Shown piece after piece: positions 1-13,221 of a DNA stretch of 64,000 nucleotides (positions within the stretch are counted from its first letter, which is position 1; each line of letters begins with the position of its first letter). The notes under the pieces are model-generated. The model did no database searches and was not told the origin of the DNA. It saw nothing but the letters and a program-made list of their open reading frames with translations. Source of the stretch: Hofstenia miamia (Eukaryota; Xenacoelomorpha; Acoela); the NCBI GenBank assembly GCA_004352715.1, contig SCFE01000055.1, forward strand, positions 70,693-134,692. Reading direction: 5' to 3'. Both the position numbers and the translations under genes were made by a program.

Positions 1-3000
1 TAACATTTCCATTTTTCAAACATTTAAATATTTGAAACCTAGATTGGAACGGGAACAGCCTTTTCCTCTTTTCTATTGCTGATGCAAATAACAGGATATT
101 ATGAAAAAATGTTACTGACTTCCACTAAATACAATTTCATTCAACATAGCTTCATTTAAATGAAACTAACATTTGAATTTTAGAGTAATTCTCATAAAAA
201 TTTCTTTAAGTTGCAAACAAAGAATTGATTGGGTTACAATAAGTAGAATTGCACATAGTATATAACAAGTTGGGCAATTATAAACAATAGAATTATATTC
301 TTAGTCTATAATTATATATGGTTATGTTTTTCTAATATAATTGTATGATATTATATTGTTTTTTAATACATTATATTAATTCTTATATTTTAGCATATAG
401 TGATTTTATCATCCTTGGTTCTGCAATTTCATGACTATTATTTCATTAATTAGGGGTTAATCAATACCTTGAGGTGATCAGTGATATGATTATAGTATTT
501 TAAGGCATTTATATCATGTATCTGAATAAAATTTTTTAAATAAACAAAAAAGACTATTAACATACCACGTTGCTTTAATTTAATGATTAAGCATTTTTAA
601 TGACTACCATTTATAGTCAAATAACTGATCGATCAGGGTATTAATATGGATATTACGAATGATTTGATTGTTCGGGTCTGACTTCAGAAAGAAAGTTCAC
701 ACAGAATGAAAACTCTGCGGGTGACTAAGGAGGCTCAACCATGGTTTCCCTAATTTGTGAGTGTGTAATGAAATACCTACAATATAAAATTAACACTACA
801 TTCAAATTTTCACTCAATGCACTGTCTAAATAGACTCAAGCAAGCAACTAGTAAATTGAAGACCTGTATTTTGCACGACTCAAAACGTAAAAGTCAAGAT
901 TCAAGGACATAATTTTGATTGCAAATAATGAAAATTGCATCTGGAGGTACTGATGATGTTATTGGAATAATTTTGATAATGATACAAGTGAAAGCTCTTA
1001 ATAATTAGAAGACGCAAAATCAAGATATGTCAGCGGTTGGTTTGATAGAACAATATGCACAGATCTATTAAGCTATAAAAACGACGATATCACCTAATTT
1101 AAGAATAAATCAAAGTGTGAAAACAATTTCACTTATTATAGTTTAATTATTGACCAGATGTAAAAACTAATTACAGGAGTAGATTTGTAGTAGAATAACC
1201 AATTTCAACTAAAAATAAGATTTGTAAAACATCTGAAAAATTGGGTGCCTCATACAAAGTTACACCTTCAAATACCCAGTCAATTTTTTAGTATACAGAA
1301 TAAAAAATCACTAAAATGCAAAGACAGATTGTAATAATATTGTTTATAATTCATAAAAAAATTCATTTGTTGTTGGTTAGATTACATTTTAAAGAATAAA
1401 TGAATTTTTTTAGAATTTCTCTTCCCTTTCTTCCTTTCCATATTTTGATTTGCGCTCTTAAATATAATTTTTAAACATCAAAACAATGAATCTGTTAAAA
1501 TCTCATTAAAAACTCTTTAAGTTTTACCTGTGTTATTATAAATTAGGCACAAGTCTTAAAAGTACACGTAATTGAATTTGAAAACAACCAAGGTAGTTAA
1601 TGTTTATTTTCTCAGTCCACAACAAGATTATATTTGCACAGAACTACTGAGCCAATCTAAAAATACTATTTTTCGACTACGGACACGATTTGTATTAATC
1701 GATTTTGCAATGAATCTAACCTTTGAAGTAGTTGACGTTAACTCGATGACTTTCAACTTTTTTTTGGTCTATGTGACTTGTTCTGCTTCATTTTGTTGCT
1801 CTACTAGCTTGTTTTCTAATGCAGTTGTAGCAAAATAATCCCATCATTCTATTTCGAACAATTCCACTAATTATTATTTAAAAATTACTCTGTGCGTGGC
1901 TATAGAGGCAGAATTAATCAAGATAATTTTTGTCACAATAATCACATATTAGTATTAGAGGAAATAAGCTTATGTAAATGTATATGATATTTTAGTTTAT
2001 ATAATAGAAATTATTCAAAGGCTTTGAAGTATGATTTTTGTATTTGCAAAGCTAAGGAAGCCATGGCCTCCCGAATCAGGAAATGTGAACATCATTCTAA
2101 TTTGTATTTAAAGCAAAAAATAAGTAGTCTATAAAATATAAAAATAGTTTTGAAAAATCTCATCTTATATATTTATTAAAGAACATGTGCTACAAGTTAT
2201 AATTATAGTAATGACTAAAAACAAGAAATGTAAAAGGTTTATTCCTTTAAAAATATTGATATATTTTAGTTAATATAATTCCTTTATTGATGCTATTCAG
2301 GAAAAATTTTACATGAAATCCAATATTACATCCACCGCACTGTTTTCTTACATTCGCTTTACAAACAGTACATTATTTCGTCTGCCTCACCATCTCGTGT
2401 TCGTTCCAAATAAAGTTAGGTATTGCTTTTTATTCTCATTTATAGCACTAGGGGAATTTGATAGGAATGTTTCATCTGTTTCACCAGCATCATGGCAATT
2501 TTCTACCGATCCTGGCATCTTTCAAGACTAAAATAGAAAAAAATAGTATTGGTAGAGTTAGCACATATTGTGGAAGCCAATCGTAATGTTAATAACATGC
2601 ATTTTCAAGTTAATTTATTTATATAACTATATAACTGAGATATGCACACAACTTTTTGTAAAGAAAAATTGTCAAATTATTTTATGTTACAAAAAAGATT
2701 CACTAAAATTGATACTTGAAGTCATTACATGAAGCCAAATTTCATTTAGCAACTTTGAATTTGAATTCTGATAAGCTCAAATAAAATTTCAAATGAAATT
2801 AGAATGCTTGCATATAATTAAAACTGTACATCCTTGTTAAATCAAAACCTTTTAGAGTTCAAGGTAAAATAATGGAAACAATCATATTTATTAAGACTTG
2901 ATAGATAATAGCTTTCATAAGATTTTCTCGTGCAAAGATTCAATTAGCTGTTAACCTAACATAAAAATGCAAACAATCTTCAAAATGAATTTGCCTGGGA

Positions 3001-3940
3001 TCTTTCTTATTGTTAATTTGTAAGAAATACATAATCATTTTTAAAAATGCAATAATATTACTTTGCAAAAATATAGAATACAGTTTAAACTTCTTGTACA
3101 AATTATAGTAAATCAGCTATTTTTATAAGATTTGATGTAATGCCATCTTCTGTCGAAAATAAACATTTAGTTATTTCTCTAACCACAGTGTGTGATTTCA
3201 GACAAATACTTATTACTATAAATTCAGTTTTCCTACGATTGTTAAAAATATTAATGGAATTGAGCTAATAATTTGCTTTTTGCTTGAATCGTCGTAATTT
3301 GTAGTAATGACTTTTTAACTTTAAAAAGAATATCTAGATTATGAAACATATAAATCCAACTAAAAAATGCTTAGCATCTATGATATGAATTAAACTTTTT
3401 TGCTAACACAACTTAGTTTGCATGTCATTTGCTCTGTAGTGCCATTTTGGATTATCTTATTATTCTATCTATAATATCTTCAACCGGACATTGGTGTGAG
3501 TTATCTGTGGACATTTACATAATTATTTGATATGGTTGATATGGAGAACAGCAGTATGAAGCAGCTGTCTTCAGGTAGTTAATGATGTGTTTTCTCACGT
3601 TTCTACATTACTGTGGAATTTGTAGATTCATTTCTACATTGAGAAGCAAAGACAAAGATTATTATGATTCTTTCTGCGCATGCCTCACATCTTCATAGCA
3701 ATATTGTAGTTAATAGTAATGTTTTCTAACATGCTATTAGCTGCTTGGTTAATGTACATTAAAATTAGACTGTGAAATCATTTTAGACTAAAATCTACTT
3801 CCCGAAGAACTGATTTGTTCATCAGAACAGGTAAATCAAAGATCCTTTGCCTTCCCAAAAGTTATTCATATACAGAAGTAAACTAAGAATAATGAATATG
3901 CATAATATTAATAATAATAATTAATATTATCCCATCAATC
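1..3940. other. AT-rich non-coding stretch
   Basis: I see no convincing gene here. The short open frames (for example near 1572-1838 and 2313-2531) have no recognisable domain and look like chance frames in AT-rich DNA. The one structured item is the duplicated segment at 215-400, described separately. Distant exons or regulatory DNA of a gene outside the window cannot be excluded. Confidence 0.6.
215..400 (+). repeat. Duplicated segment, copy A
   Basis: This segment is repeated in the same orientation at 7482-7620. Both contain the same long run around 'acaataagtagaattgcac' followed by 'atagtatataacaag', then a shared stretch around 'ttatattgttttttaat'. Copy B lacks about 60 bases that copy A has after 'ataacaag'. 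It codes for nothing visible. Copy B lies about 0.7 kb upstream of the GPCR gene, so the pair could be the remains of a duplicated upstream region; a short dispersed repeat is equally possible. Confidence 0.7.
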
Positions 3941-3949
3941 TTAATTGGA

Positions 3950-6300
3950 CCAATTATGAGCGCGCCAAGCAATTAATCAAAGAGAGGGTACGAATCAAAT
4001 CTAGGTACGAAACTAAGGTAAAGGATTAATTCAAACGCTTAAAAAAATCTAACCAAAGATGGAATTTTCTTAATAAAAGCATTGGCAAAACTAAAGGGTT
4101 AAATATACACATTGAAGAAATAAAGCATGATTATAGGACCTACAAAAATAAGAAGGATATCGCAAATATTTTAAACAGAAATTTGGAAAATATGGGTAAA
4201 TTCAATTTTATTTTCGAAAAAAATGGAAACTTTTCATCTCAACAACCTGATATACGAAGGGAACAGTTTCATTTCAACTTAATTTCCTATCATAATCTTA
4301 GAAATGTAGTAAATATACTAGATACTAATAAATCTTGTGGATCCAGCAACCTATCGTATTGGATAATTAAAAAATATTTCTATATTTTTGGTGAATACCT
4401 ACTTTTAGCATTTAACCAAAGTATTATAAACAGACTTGTCAACGAGTCGAGCTTGAGCAGAGTATTGGATGTACAACGAGCCCAAAACGAGCCGTTTTTA
4501 AGCAAACCAAATTTATAGTGCTGCTTGTTAATTTGATTTTACATATTTTTCTTATTTTTTCGATTCAATATTCCTTACTTTTAGTCTTATTTTAGAAATG
4601 TTTATTAAATAATAGGAAGATCAATGGGAAAAATTTTGAGAGCACAATATTTTTAAAGAAATATCGAGCTAAAACGAGCCTTATTGAAAGATTGTATGTG
4701 GCGAGCCGAGCCGAGCCGAGCCGTCCCGATCCGAACTTACTCAAAATTTAAACGAGCCGAGCCGAGCTTAGAAATTACGGCTCATTGACTAGTCTGATTA
4801 TAAATAATGACTTTCCTGCCATTTTAAAGCAATCTGATATTTCACCGTTATACAAAAAAGGAGAACCACTAGATCCATTGAACTACCGACCAATTAGCAT
4901 AACACACCCTTTCTCAAAAATATTTGAAAAACTTCTAACTGCACAAATTTACAAGTTTATTAATGACAATAAAATTTTATCAAATAATCAATTTGGATTT
5001 CGACCTAAATTCAGTACATCTGACGCAATTTTATCAATTACAGAAAAGATTAAAATAAACTCGAATCAAAATTTTTTCAAGGCGGTGGCCTTACTTGATT
5101 TAAGTAAAGCATTTAACTCAATGAATTTCGATATTTTAAAACAAAAATTAATGCGACAAGGTTTTAGTTTCAATGCAATAAATTGTATTATGATATTCTT
5201 AAGCAATCGCAAACAACGAGTTAAAATCGACCATATTTTTTCAGAGTATACTACTACAAATCTTGGTGTGCCCCAAGAACTGTATTAGGACCCATTCTAT
5301 TTGCATTATATGTAAATGATATTTCAAAATCCTTGACAAATGGAACTATTTATCAATACGCAGATGATACTTGTATATTACGAACTGCAAAAAATCCTTT
5401 TGAGGCAACTAAACATTTGACAAAAGATATTGAAAACCTCGTAGCATATTTCAATTGAAATAAACTAAAAATCAATTCTGACAAAACTCAATTTATCATC
5501 TTTTCATTTAACAACAACAAAAGCTTACTGAAAATATAAAAATTTATGTTTGTGATAACGAAATTAGTCAAAGTAAACATGTAAACTATCTAGGTGTATT
5601 AATAGACAATGACTTAAAATTCGATAATTTCTTCTCCCACAAATTAAAAAAGATGGCATGTGCAATAAAATATTTATACCATTTGCGCCATGTAGGAAAA
5701 TCATCGCATGTAGAACTAATTCATTCATTTGTCTTAAGTCAATTTAATTACTGTGCATTTCGTTTTCAAAATATCACATCGCAAAAACGTTCATCATTAG
5801 CAAAAATGTTTAACTGGGCATTTAGAACACTTAATTATATTGAAAAACATGAATCCATAACGCAATTAAGATCATCATATAATATTTTGGCCCCGAGTTA
5901 CTTAATTCAGTTTCAATCTTTATGTATGATTCACAAATTTATTCATGAATTAAGTTCATTAAGTTTCCTTAATAATTACATCAAAATCAATAAAAGAAGT
6001 AAAACACTTTTTAACATCAATAATCGTCAAGATTCATTTTCTTTTAAATGTTCAATCTTATGGAATGATTTAAGTATTGATCTAAAATGTGAGAAAAACT
6101 ATTAACACTTCAAGAAAAATATAAAACAATTTCTATTAAGTAGGCAAACATTATTGGGCATAGATAATAAACTCAACGCATGGTCAAATTACTTTTAAAA
6201 CTTCCCTTTAATTAATATTGCATATTTAATTAGTTCTGTAATATTTTTGTTATGTGTTAATTTATAGTTTTTACATACATTTAAACAATAAATTATATTT
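3950..6300 (+). pseudogene. CR1/L2/Jockey-like LINE, decayed, carrying an insertion
   Basis: This is the remnant of a non-LTR retrotransposon polyprotein, which would nick DNA and copy its own RNA by target-primed reverse transcription. The pre-RT region is readable at about 4020-4430. The reverse transcriptase runs from 4805, with RPIS, FGFRP and DLSKAF (motif A) blocks and a YADD catalytic motif near 5360. The LINE C-terminal region is open at 5653-6105 and contains the usual LWNDL element. It is broken by a one-base deletion near 5280, just after GVPQ, by a TGA at 5456-5458, and by a further frame change near 5530. A 366-bp insertion at 4431-4796 splits the coding region; removing it and one target duplication restores the frame. 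The endonuclease domain is missing, so the copy is 5' truncated. A related minus-strand copy lies at 23217-25130. The exact clade is uncertain. Confidence 0.88.
4431..4796. mobile_element. hAT-like non-autonomous element (MITE)
   Basis: A 366-bp insertion inside the LINE. Its ends form imperfect terminal inverted repeats: left CAGACTTGTCAACGAGTCG, right (reverse complement) CAGACTAGTCAATGAGCCG, 16 of 19 matching. It is flanked by a perfect 8-bp direct repeat, attataaa, at 4423-4430 and 4797-4804. A CAG start and an 8-bp duplication are typical of the hAT superfamily. It has no coding capacity. The body contains a short tandem GAGCC-type repeat near 4700-4725 and again near 4754-4767. The reading frame of the host LINE is continuous once the insert and one duplication are removed, which independently supports the boundaries. 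Confidence 0.88.
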
Positions 6301-6309
6301 GACTCTATT

Positions 6310-8040
6310 ATAATAAAAGAGATTGTCCTTCATTAATCTAACTTAGCAAACAATTTATTTTTTATTTGCTTTGTAAATGCAGCGGACAAATGCTATAATT
6401 GAATAGTATATTTTTTTGAAAGTAGTAAATACGTTTTCTTCTCAAGGCCATTTTGTATTCAAAGCCGTCTTCTATTGATAAAATTTATTGAAATTACGTC
6501 TTTCATTCGAGGGCGTTTTCTATTCAAAACGATTGTCTTTTCTTGGTAAACCATACCATTTAAGCACTTATGCATCAACAATATCGACCCTATTCAAATG
6601 TCTTTGAAACATTTGCAAACCATCGATTGTTCCTCCTCACAATGTTCATTTTTTATTTTGTCGGATCTCTTTTATTTACAATTTTATTAAATACATACAA
6701 TTTATATTAATATTGAAATATTTAAAACAATATTCAATTCAAGCAAATTTCATTTTTAATCAGAAGCATACAAAATGTGTAATCTAATGATTTCAACTAA
6801 GAAGAGGTTATCTACCTGTGGATATTGTGCCGTACGTACATAGGCAGCAGTATTCTACTGTACTAATTTAGTATTAAAGATTTTTCAAAAGCGGGCATTA
6901 CACGCAGTGATCACCAGTCGAGTGACCTCCTAGCATAATACAAATGTACTGGAACTCTCTATTAAAATGATGTCACGGTCTTTACGATTTTAGCTTACTG
7001 AATTTACTTATAGACAATGACATTTTATTTTAAATAAATTTTGAAATTAATTGAGCAGCTTAACGTCAGTATCGGATTAGGTTGCAATGACCCTATTATT
7101 AGCAAATATGAATTTTAGTAAAATCAAAGTGAAGGCTTTTCCAATAAGAATTCAATTACTTGAATTGCAGATTGCATTTGAACAATAGAATATGTAACAT
7201 GCATGCTATAATTTACAAAATATTATGTCCATCTCAATTTGAGACTAAATAAAACATTTTGAAATCTATAAGAAAAATTAAGTGGTTTGTCAGTATTATC
7301 AATTGGGATGATATAACATGAAATTCAGGTACATCGAAATTAATAAATGATTTTAGTAAAAATTGATAGAAACGTTTCTTGAGAGGCAAATGGTAAGTAG
7401 TAAATATTGCTTTAGTTAAATTCAGAAAGAATACAAAAAATGAGATATCGTTATTTTTTCTATGCATATTTTGAATTTCAATTGCGAACAAAAAATTGAT
7501 TCAGTGACAATAAGTAGAATTGCACATAGTATATAACAAGCTGTATGACATTATATTGTTTTTTAATGTATTATATTATTCCTTATATTTTTGCAAATTC
7601 TGACTTTATTATGCCGTAGAAAGAAATTAATTTAAATTATTTTATTAATAATTTTAACTCAATATGTTACGAAAATGTGACGTACTTAAATTTGGTTTTG
7701 AAATTCTTAAAGTATACTGCATAATCCATTACATCTTTACTGAATTCGACGTTATGAATATAGGGCCGACGTCTCAATCTGTTAAGATACAATTGTATAG
7801 AGTGAGAAATAATAATAATATAATTATATATTCATATATAATTATATTTTGCAAACTATATAATTGCTCGACTAAGTGCAAGTGAAAGTATAGGAGAATA
7901 CAGTTATGCATCAAGTAAGGAAAAAACTCTCATGAAAATCCCAGATACTTTGTTATCATTATTTTCCTTTATATTGATGTGACTTAATTTTCCCACTGCT
8001 CTCTCAGGCTAAATCTGGCCTTGGCTAATTGCCTATGATT
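6310..8040. other. Non-coding stretch before the GPCR
   Basis: No convincing gene. It contains copy B of the duplicated segment at 7482-7620. Short frames at 7234-7491 (minus) and 7664-7885 (plus) have no domain signal. Confidence 0.55.
7482..7620 (+). repeat. Duplicated segment, copy B
   Basis: Second copy of the segment at 215-400, same orientation, with an internal deletion of about 60 bases and scattered substitutions. Confidence 0.7.
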
Positions 8041-8048
8041 ACACTGTA

Positions 8049-8049
8049 C

Positions 8050-8081
<32 letters not shown>
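8049..8081. repeat. (TA)n microsatellite
   Basis: A run of alternating TA dinucleotides followed by degenerate TA-rich sequence, about 240 bases upstream of the GPCR start. Confidence 0.9.
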
Positions 8082-8089
<8 letters not shown>

Positions 8090-8319
8090 TATACTGCATA
8101 TGTATTTCTATACGTATATATAGAAATTTATGTGTATACCAACTATGTATGCATTAATATACAATCATATCTTGTGTTATTGAAACTCAAAATTTTAGTA
8201 GTAAATGACTTATATATTTTAAAAGAGGTTTCCAATTTATAACAGATACAGTAGAAAAAATACTATCCAATGAAATGCGGTAGGCATAGCAATCGAATAT
8301 ATTCGACTTAGATTTCCCT

Positions 8320-9243
8320 ATGAACTTCACCGATGCCGGAGTCTTCAACCTTGCCAAATTAAACCAAGAGATTTTAGTGTTCGCATTATGCTGTATTGGT
8401 CTTATCTTAAACGCTATAATATTAGCGTCTTACATCTACATGAGGTTTGCGCGGAACAATCAAATTCAATTTACAGTTACTCTTTTGGCAAGTCTTGCTT
8501 TGTCTGATTTTTGTGTCATGCTTTGCTTATCATTTCATATTTTAATTCTTAGAGAATCGAGCATACAAAATTGGATTGGGTATGAACATATCTTCTGTAA
8601 GTTTATTAAAAGTGAATTTTATATTCGGTACTTTGCAGCATGTTCAATCATCCACATAATCCTAATATCAATAGATAGGTATTTTTGCGTATATTACCCT
8701 ATTCGTCATAAAGAAATGACAAAATCAGGCATTCTTCAAGCAAATGTTATTTTGGCAGCATACCTTTTACCTATTGCGTTTCTGTGGTGGGTGCTCGTTA
8801 GTAATCATTACTTCCCAGAAAGATTAAGATGCGGAATGCCACACTTACCATCATGGTTAGTACTTACCGGATCCATCCATATGATTATTGGGAATGTATT
8901 CTTAATACTTACTCTTTTGATTTTGTATTTCAAGATATTCTTGAAAGTTATTATTAAAAAAGGTCAAATCAGTTCACCTAAAAGTCGCAAGCTCACGATA
9001 ATTGTAGTGATCATAGTGACAGAAGTGTTGTTCTTTTCAATAATCTATGCAGCGTATTTTATATCTCTTAGTGCGGATGCTGTATTCGAAACAGACATTT
9101 TAAGGTATTTCACCCCAACTGCTTATTTTCTGATTAACTACATGAACTATGCCCCATCTGTTCTAAACCCAATAGTTTATGCTTCGCAAAGTGCATTTTT
9201 CAAGAAAGCATTCAAGCTTATTTCTAGAAAAATTCATCGTTAG
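8320..9243 (+). CDS. Class A (rhodopsin-like) G-protein-coupled receptor
   Basis: An uninterrupted 307-residue seven-transmembrane receptor, expected in the plasma membrane and coupling to heterotrimeric G proteins. Visible marks: an N-glycosylation site (NFT) at residues 2-4; TM1 about 17-41 with Asn31; TM2 about 52-76 with LALSD ending at Asp63; Cys93 before TM3 and Cys171 in loop 2, the likely disulphide; DRY at 119-121; Trp156-157 in TM4; TM6 about 223-249; NPIVY at 283-287 in TM7; a basic helix 8. The Met chosen is the first in frame and gives a short extracellular N-terminus. The TM6 CWxP toggle motif is absent and the third loop is short (about 210-222). The length is normal for a compact peptide or amine receptor. 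There is no intron within the CDS. The ligand cannot be inferred; small intronless receptors of this kind often belong to lineage-expanded orphan families. Confidence 0.9.
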   Translation: MNFTDAGVFNLAKLNQEILVFALCCIGLILNAIILASYIYMRFARNNQIQFTVTLLASLALSDFCVMLCLSFHILILRESSIQNWIGYEHIFCKFIKSEFYIRYFAACSIIHIILISIDRYFCVYYPIRHKEMTKSGILQANVILAAYLLPIAFLWWVLVSNHYFPERLRCGMPHLPSWLVLTGSIHMIIGNVFLILTLLILYFKIFLKVIIKKGQISSPKSRKLTIIVVIIVTEVLFFSIIYAAYFISLSADAVFETDILRYFTPTAYFLINYMNYAPSVLNPIVYASQSAFFKKAFKLISRKIHR

Positions 9244-9299
9244 TGAGTGAGCCAAATTCAATGTATATTTTTGTAGGACTGCATGCTGAATCGTCTGGA

Positions 9300-10438
9300 A
9301 TAAAAAGCATGGTTGCCTTTTCATTTCAACCGTGGCCAGTAAAATTCTAAATTATGACCCACTGACCCGATTTTACTCGTTTATTTATGAAGGAAATCTT
9401 TGAAAGTTTCTTCTAGTTGTAAAATTGGATTAAATTTATTAATGTGTATTTGTAGGAAAAATTCTATTCTGGTTTAGATAGAATTTCAGGACTTCTAACG
9501 CAATATTATTCAATTAATATAAACTTCTGTAAGCATTTATATAAAATCAAAAATACATGCTATTTGTGTCAATGTAAATACATGTATCAACCAGACTTTA
9601 TAGGAGACCCGTATTCCCTTTTGTACATGTTAATTTCACTTTCACTCGTTCGTTAAATAAATGTGACTCTGTAACAAATGACCCAACAGATCTTTTAGTA
9701 AATCCCTGATCCAGTTACAACTCTGCTTTATACTTTTAGCAAAATATGAAACTTTGTGTTCTTATTAAAAAATTGTTTAACTCATTATGTGATATTAATT
9801 CTAATAAGAATGCATAAAATTTCAAAGCATGTAGCAACAAAATAAATACGCAATTTCCTGATTAACCTATTTTGAGATCACGGTACCTAATGTTTAATTA
9901 TATTAAATATCGCAATTGCATTTTATAAATTAGAATTTCGAAAATCTAATATTTTTGAAATTAGCAGGAAATGAAAAAATAAATATTATTTAAGGCTTAT
10001 CTGAGCCAAGCACTTAACATTTTAAGGGTAAATTAAATGAATATAAAATTTAATTTATGAAAAGGTATCAATAATGGGAAACCTTTTAATACATTTGGAC
10101 TTCAAAGTCTAAGAATTCCGCTAAGACCACCTAATTTACCTAAATTACCAAAAATGTTTTCCTATTTGTTTAAATATATTAATAAAAATCAAAAATACCT
10201 AGTCGAAAAGGAAATAACCGAGTTTTTAATAAAGGTTTTGGCAGATATTTTGTATTTTGCGACATGTAATTATAACTCAATCTTGATAAATTTTCCGCAA
10301 CTAGAATAATTTCAAAAATTAAAAAAGGTTTGTAGTAATTGGGATAATTGGGAACCTAGGACATCAAACTTTTATGAAGAAATTTCATTAGATATGTAAT
10401 AGAGCCGGCGTTCTCCATCCTTCTCCCTCTTTATGTCT

Positions 10439-10473
<35 letters not shown>

Positions 10474-13221
10474 ATTAGTGATGTGCTGCCATGGTTACTA
10501 CTCATGGATGGGTACACGGTTTTACTAGAGCTCCACGCCAGTTGACGACGGCATATTCCAAATTTTACACGGTGACGGCGTGAATCAGCGTGAGTGCAAA
10601 ATACAATTTAAATATATAATATATATCAATACAATTATATTGTTTATTGCATGAAGCTTTTTCATCTCTCTGTAAGACGAAAATATGAGGCTAGAACCAT
10701 GCATTTCCCGCAACCATATGAATAAATAACTAAATAATTAATAATATGTTTGAAGATTTCTGTTGGAGTTTCATTAGAAAGGTTAAACAAAATATTTGTT
10801 AACAAATTATGATTTTCATGAAAATACAAAATGTATTTGAATGTAGCTGTTAATAGTGAGCATCGCGTTTGTGGTGATAATAAGTCTTCACTCAATGAAG
10901 GTATTTCAAGCAAAACCAAGATATATGTAATATACGTCTATTCAGATCTTTCAAGCTTACTAAATATGTATAAAACTGTGCGCGTAGCAGAAATCTATGA
11001 AAGAATTTTGGTTAGGGGAAGCAATCTTTAATATCTAGCATTTTAGCTAAAAATTTGTAATGTTAAAATTATAAAATTTAAGCTTTCGCCGTCACTGATT
11101 AAATAAGAAAAATGCAACAACTCGGTTCATTAACCCTCTACCACTTTTCAGGTCTAAAATATTAGGTTTTTTGCCAAATAAGCTAATCTCAAAAGTAAGC
11201 TTTACTCAAATAGCATTTTTCAGGTGATAAACAATTATTTACATAAAAATTATGTTTTCATTAAAAACATTTCGGCTTAACAATTGTAAAATAGTTTATA
11301 ATAAACGTTATGTTCATTCTTCAATTTGTTGATGATTTTTTTAAAACGCTATGTTAGATATTTGGTGATTATCGTAATAGGGACGTAGCATTATCCTAAC
11401 ATTATCAGGTAGGTCACGAATGAAATACGCAGGTGATGAAAACTCATTATCTATAGGCGCGTATGGCTACAATCCTATTCTTTCATTGAATGACAAGAAA
11501 AACGAAATAAACACAACACCCGCATAAAATATATGTCAACATGAATTCATTTATTACGCCGTTTAATTTTGACTTCCGGTGGAGAGCTTTAGGTTTTACC
11601 CACTCATAACCGGGTACGGCCGGGTGCACATAATTTTTATCAGGTGCGATTGGGTACAGGTAAGCCTTCCATTCGACATTATGTGTAACTTAGATGTAAT
11701 CATTTTCAAAAAAATACACTATACAAAATTTTTTAAAAATATTAATGTACAATTGGCGTGAACTGTGCTCGAATTTCATTGAAAGTTACGTACATTGTTC
11801 AATAGAGGCGAAAAAGATCATTCTCGGGTAAGGGTGGGGATATGAAGAAGATATTTTGGATCAGCGATTGCGGCATTAAAAAAGCTCTGCTTACATGTAA
11901 CAAATATATATTCAACAAATTTGTATTTCTACTCTTTTCTAAATATTCGTGTCACTTTCAAGAAATACTTGTGCCACGAAATTGCATCTTTGCAGATTTC
12001 CTTTGCCATCTTAAAATAATTTGGGTAGCGACCAGTTTTTCACTTTTCAATAAAAAAGGTAATCCAATAATTGAGTTGCTCAATTCGATACAATTCTCCT
12101 TTCAAATTTAATAATCATTTTAAATTGTTTTGGTTAATGTTCATGAAAATATTTTTTTAAATTAACATGATTGACAAATAGAGTGTAGTAGGTATCTTAT
12201 AGTATGAAGATGCCTTAAGTTCTTAGAAAAATAAGCAGATTAAAAACGAAAGGTGATTGCTGAATTGTTCCTTAATTAATAAAATTTACAATAATTTTCA
12301 TCAAGAACACATATATATATGGGAAAATTTCAAAAATTCTAGAAATTGATTAAAATAACTAGTTTGCGCAACACCTGATGATTTCAAGAACAAATTATAA
12401 TTAAGGAAAATTAATCATATCAGAGGCTGATAAAAGCTGTTAAGGAATAGTCTTCAGGAAGAGATTAAAGGTATTTATAAATGATAAAGGAAAAAAGCTT
12501 AATATCAAGAATATAAGAAACATTAGTGAAGAATAGCAAATTTATTTATGTGATGCAGGACATAAATCATTGAGAAGGTATTGTCAAAACATTGATATAA
12601 GCCACCCCTGAGACCCATATTGAATTGTGTAGATAATCAAATCTAGAAGCTTAAAAAATTCTTGAATTGTATTGTCACATCATTTGTACTAATATAGAGT
12701 CACTCGGGGACTCTGGTGAAAATTTTATTTATTTTTGTTTGGCTAAATTTTGTTGTACTGTGATCTTGGTGACGTCATTCTGACGTCGGAAATAGTTAAT
12801 GATTTTCGAGAGCAGTTTTACAATCTAATGATAATTGTCCCCTCGAATGGCGATAACGTGTAATTGCTGAATTAAATATGCAAGGGACATTGAATGCTTG
12901 AATTTGTAAACAAAGGCCAGGTAGTTACTCTTATTTTGTATAAATATGAGGAAACCATTGTTGAGATGTTGAAATTTATTGCTTTTCACTGAAACTGCAT
13001 TTACTCTCTTATTACCATTTTTTATAGTTTTTCTAACATATGAAGAAATTATTACACACCTTGAGTGACGTCATCTTCGCTCTCACTCAGACTTAAATAA
13101 ATTTATGTCCCTATCGTAATACATGCATACTTTTACAAATTTGTGTTTATGAGTAAAACTTTTGCATTATTTTTATTTCCATACCATTGGGGTTATTCTC
13201 CAATTCAAGTTACACATGATA
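9300..13221. other. Gene-poor stretch, non-coding
   Basis: No supported gene. It holds a (TA)n microsatellite at about 10440-10463 and two perfect TGACGTCA palindromes (12770-12777 and 13066-13073) near the gap. Short frames at 10662-10919, 10831-11031, 11579-11761 and 11842-12111 have no recognisable domain. The segment around 10490-11840 has GGGTAC/GGCCGGG-rich patches that look like a decayed non-autonomous transposon, but its ends could not be fixed. Confidence 0.5.
12770..13073. promoter_or_regulatory. Pair of CRE-type TGACGTCA palindromes
   Basis: Perfect 8-bp cAMP-response-element palindromes at 12770-12777 and 13066-13073, with an extra TGACGTC half-match at 12781-12787. A third perfect copy in the window is at 56919-56926. 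This octamer is the consensus site for CREB/ATF bZIP proteins. In AT-rich DNA, two within 300 bases is above expectation, but no adjacent gene is visible because a 1000-N gap follows. Confidence 0.3.

Noticed and set aside
1572-2531. Small coding genes at 1572-1838 and 2313-2531
   Set aside because: Short, low-complexity, no domain or signal peptide, and typical of chance frames in this base composition.
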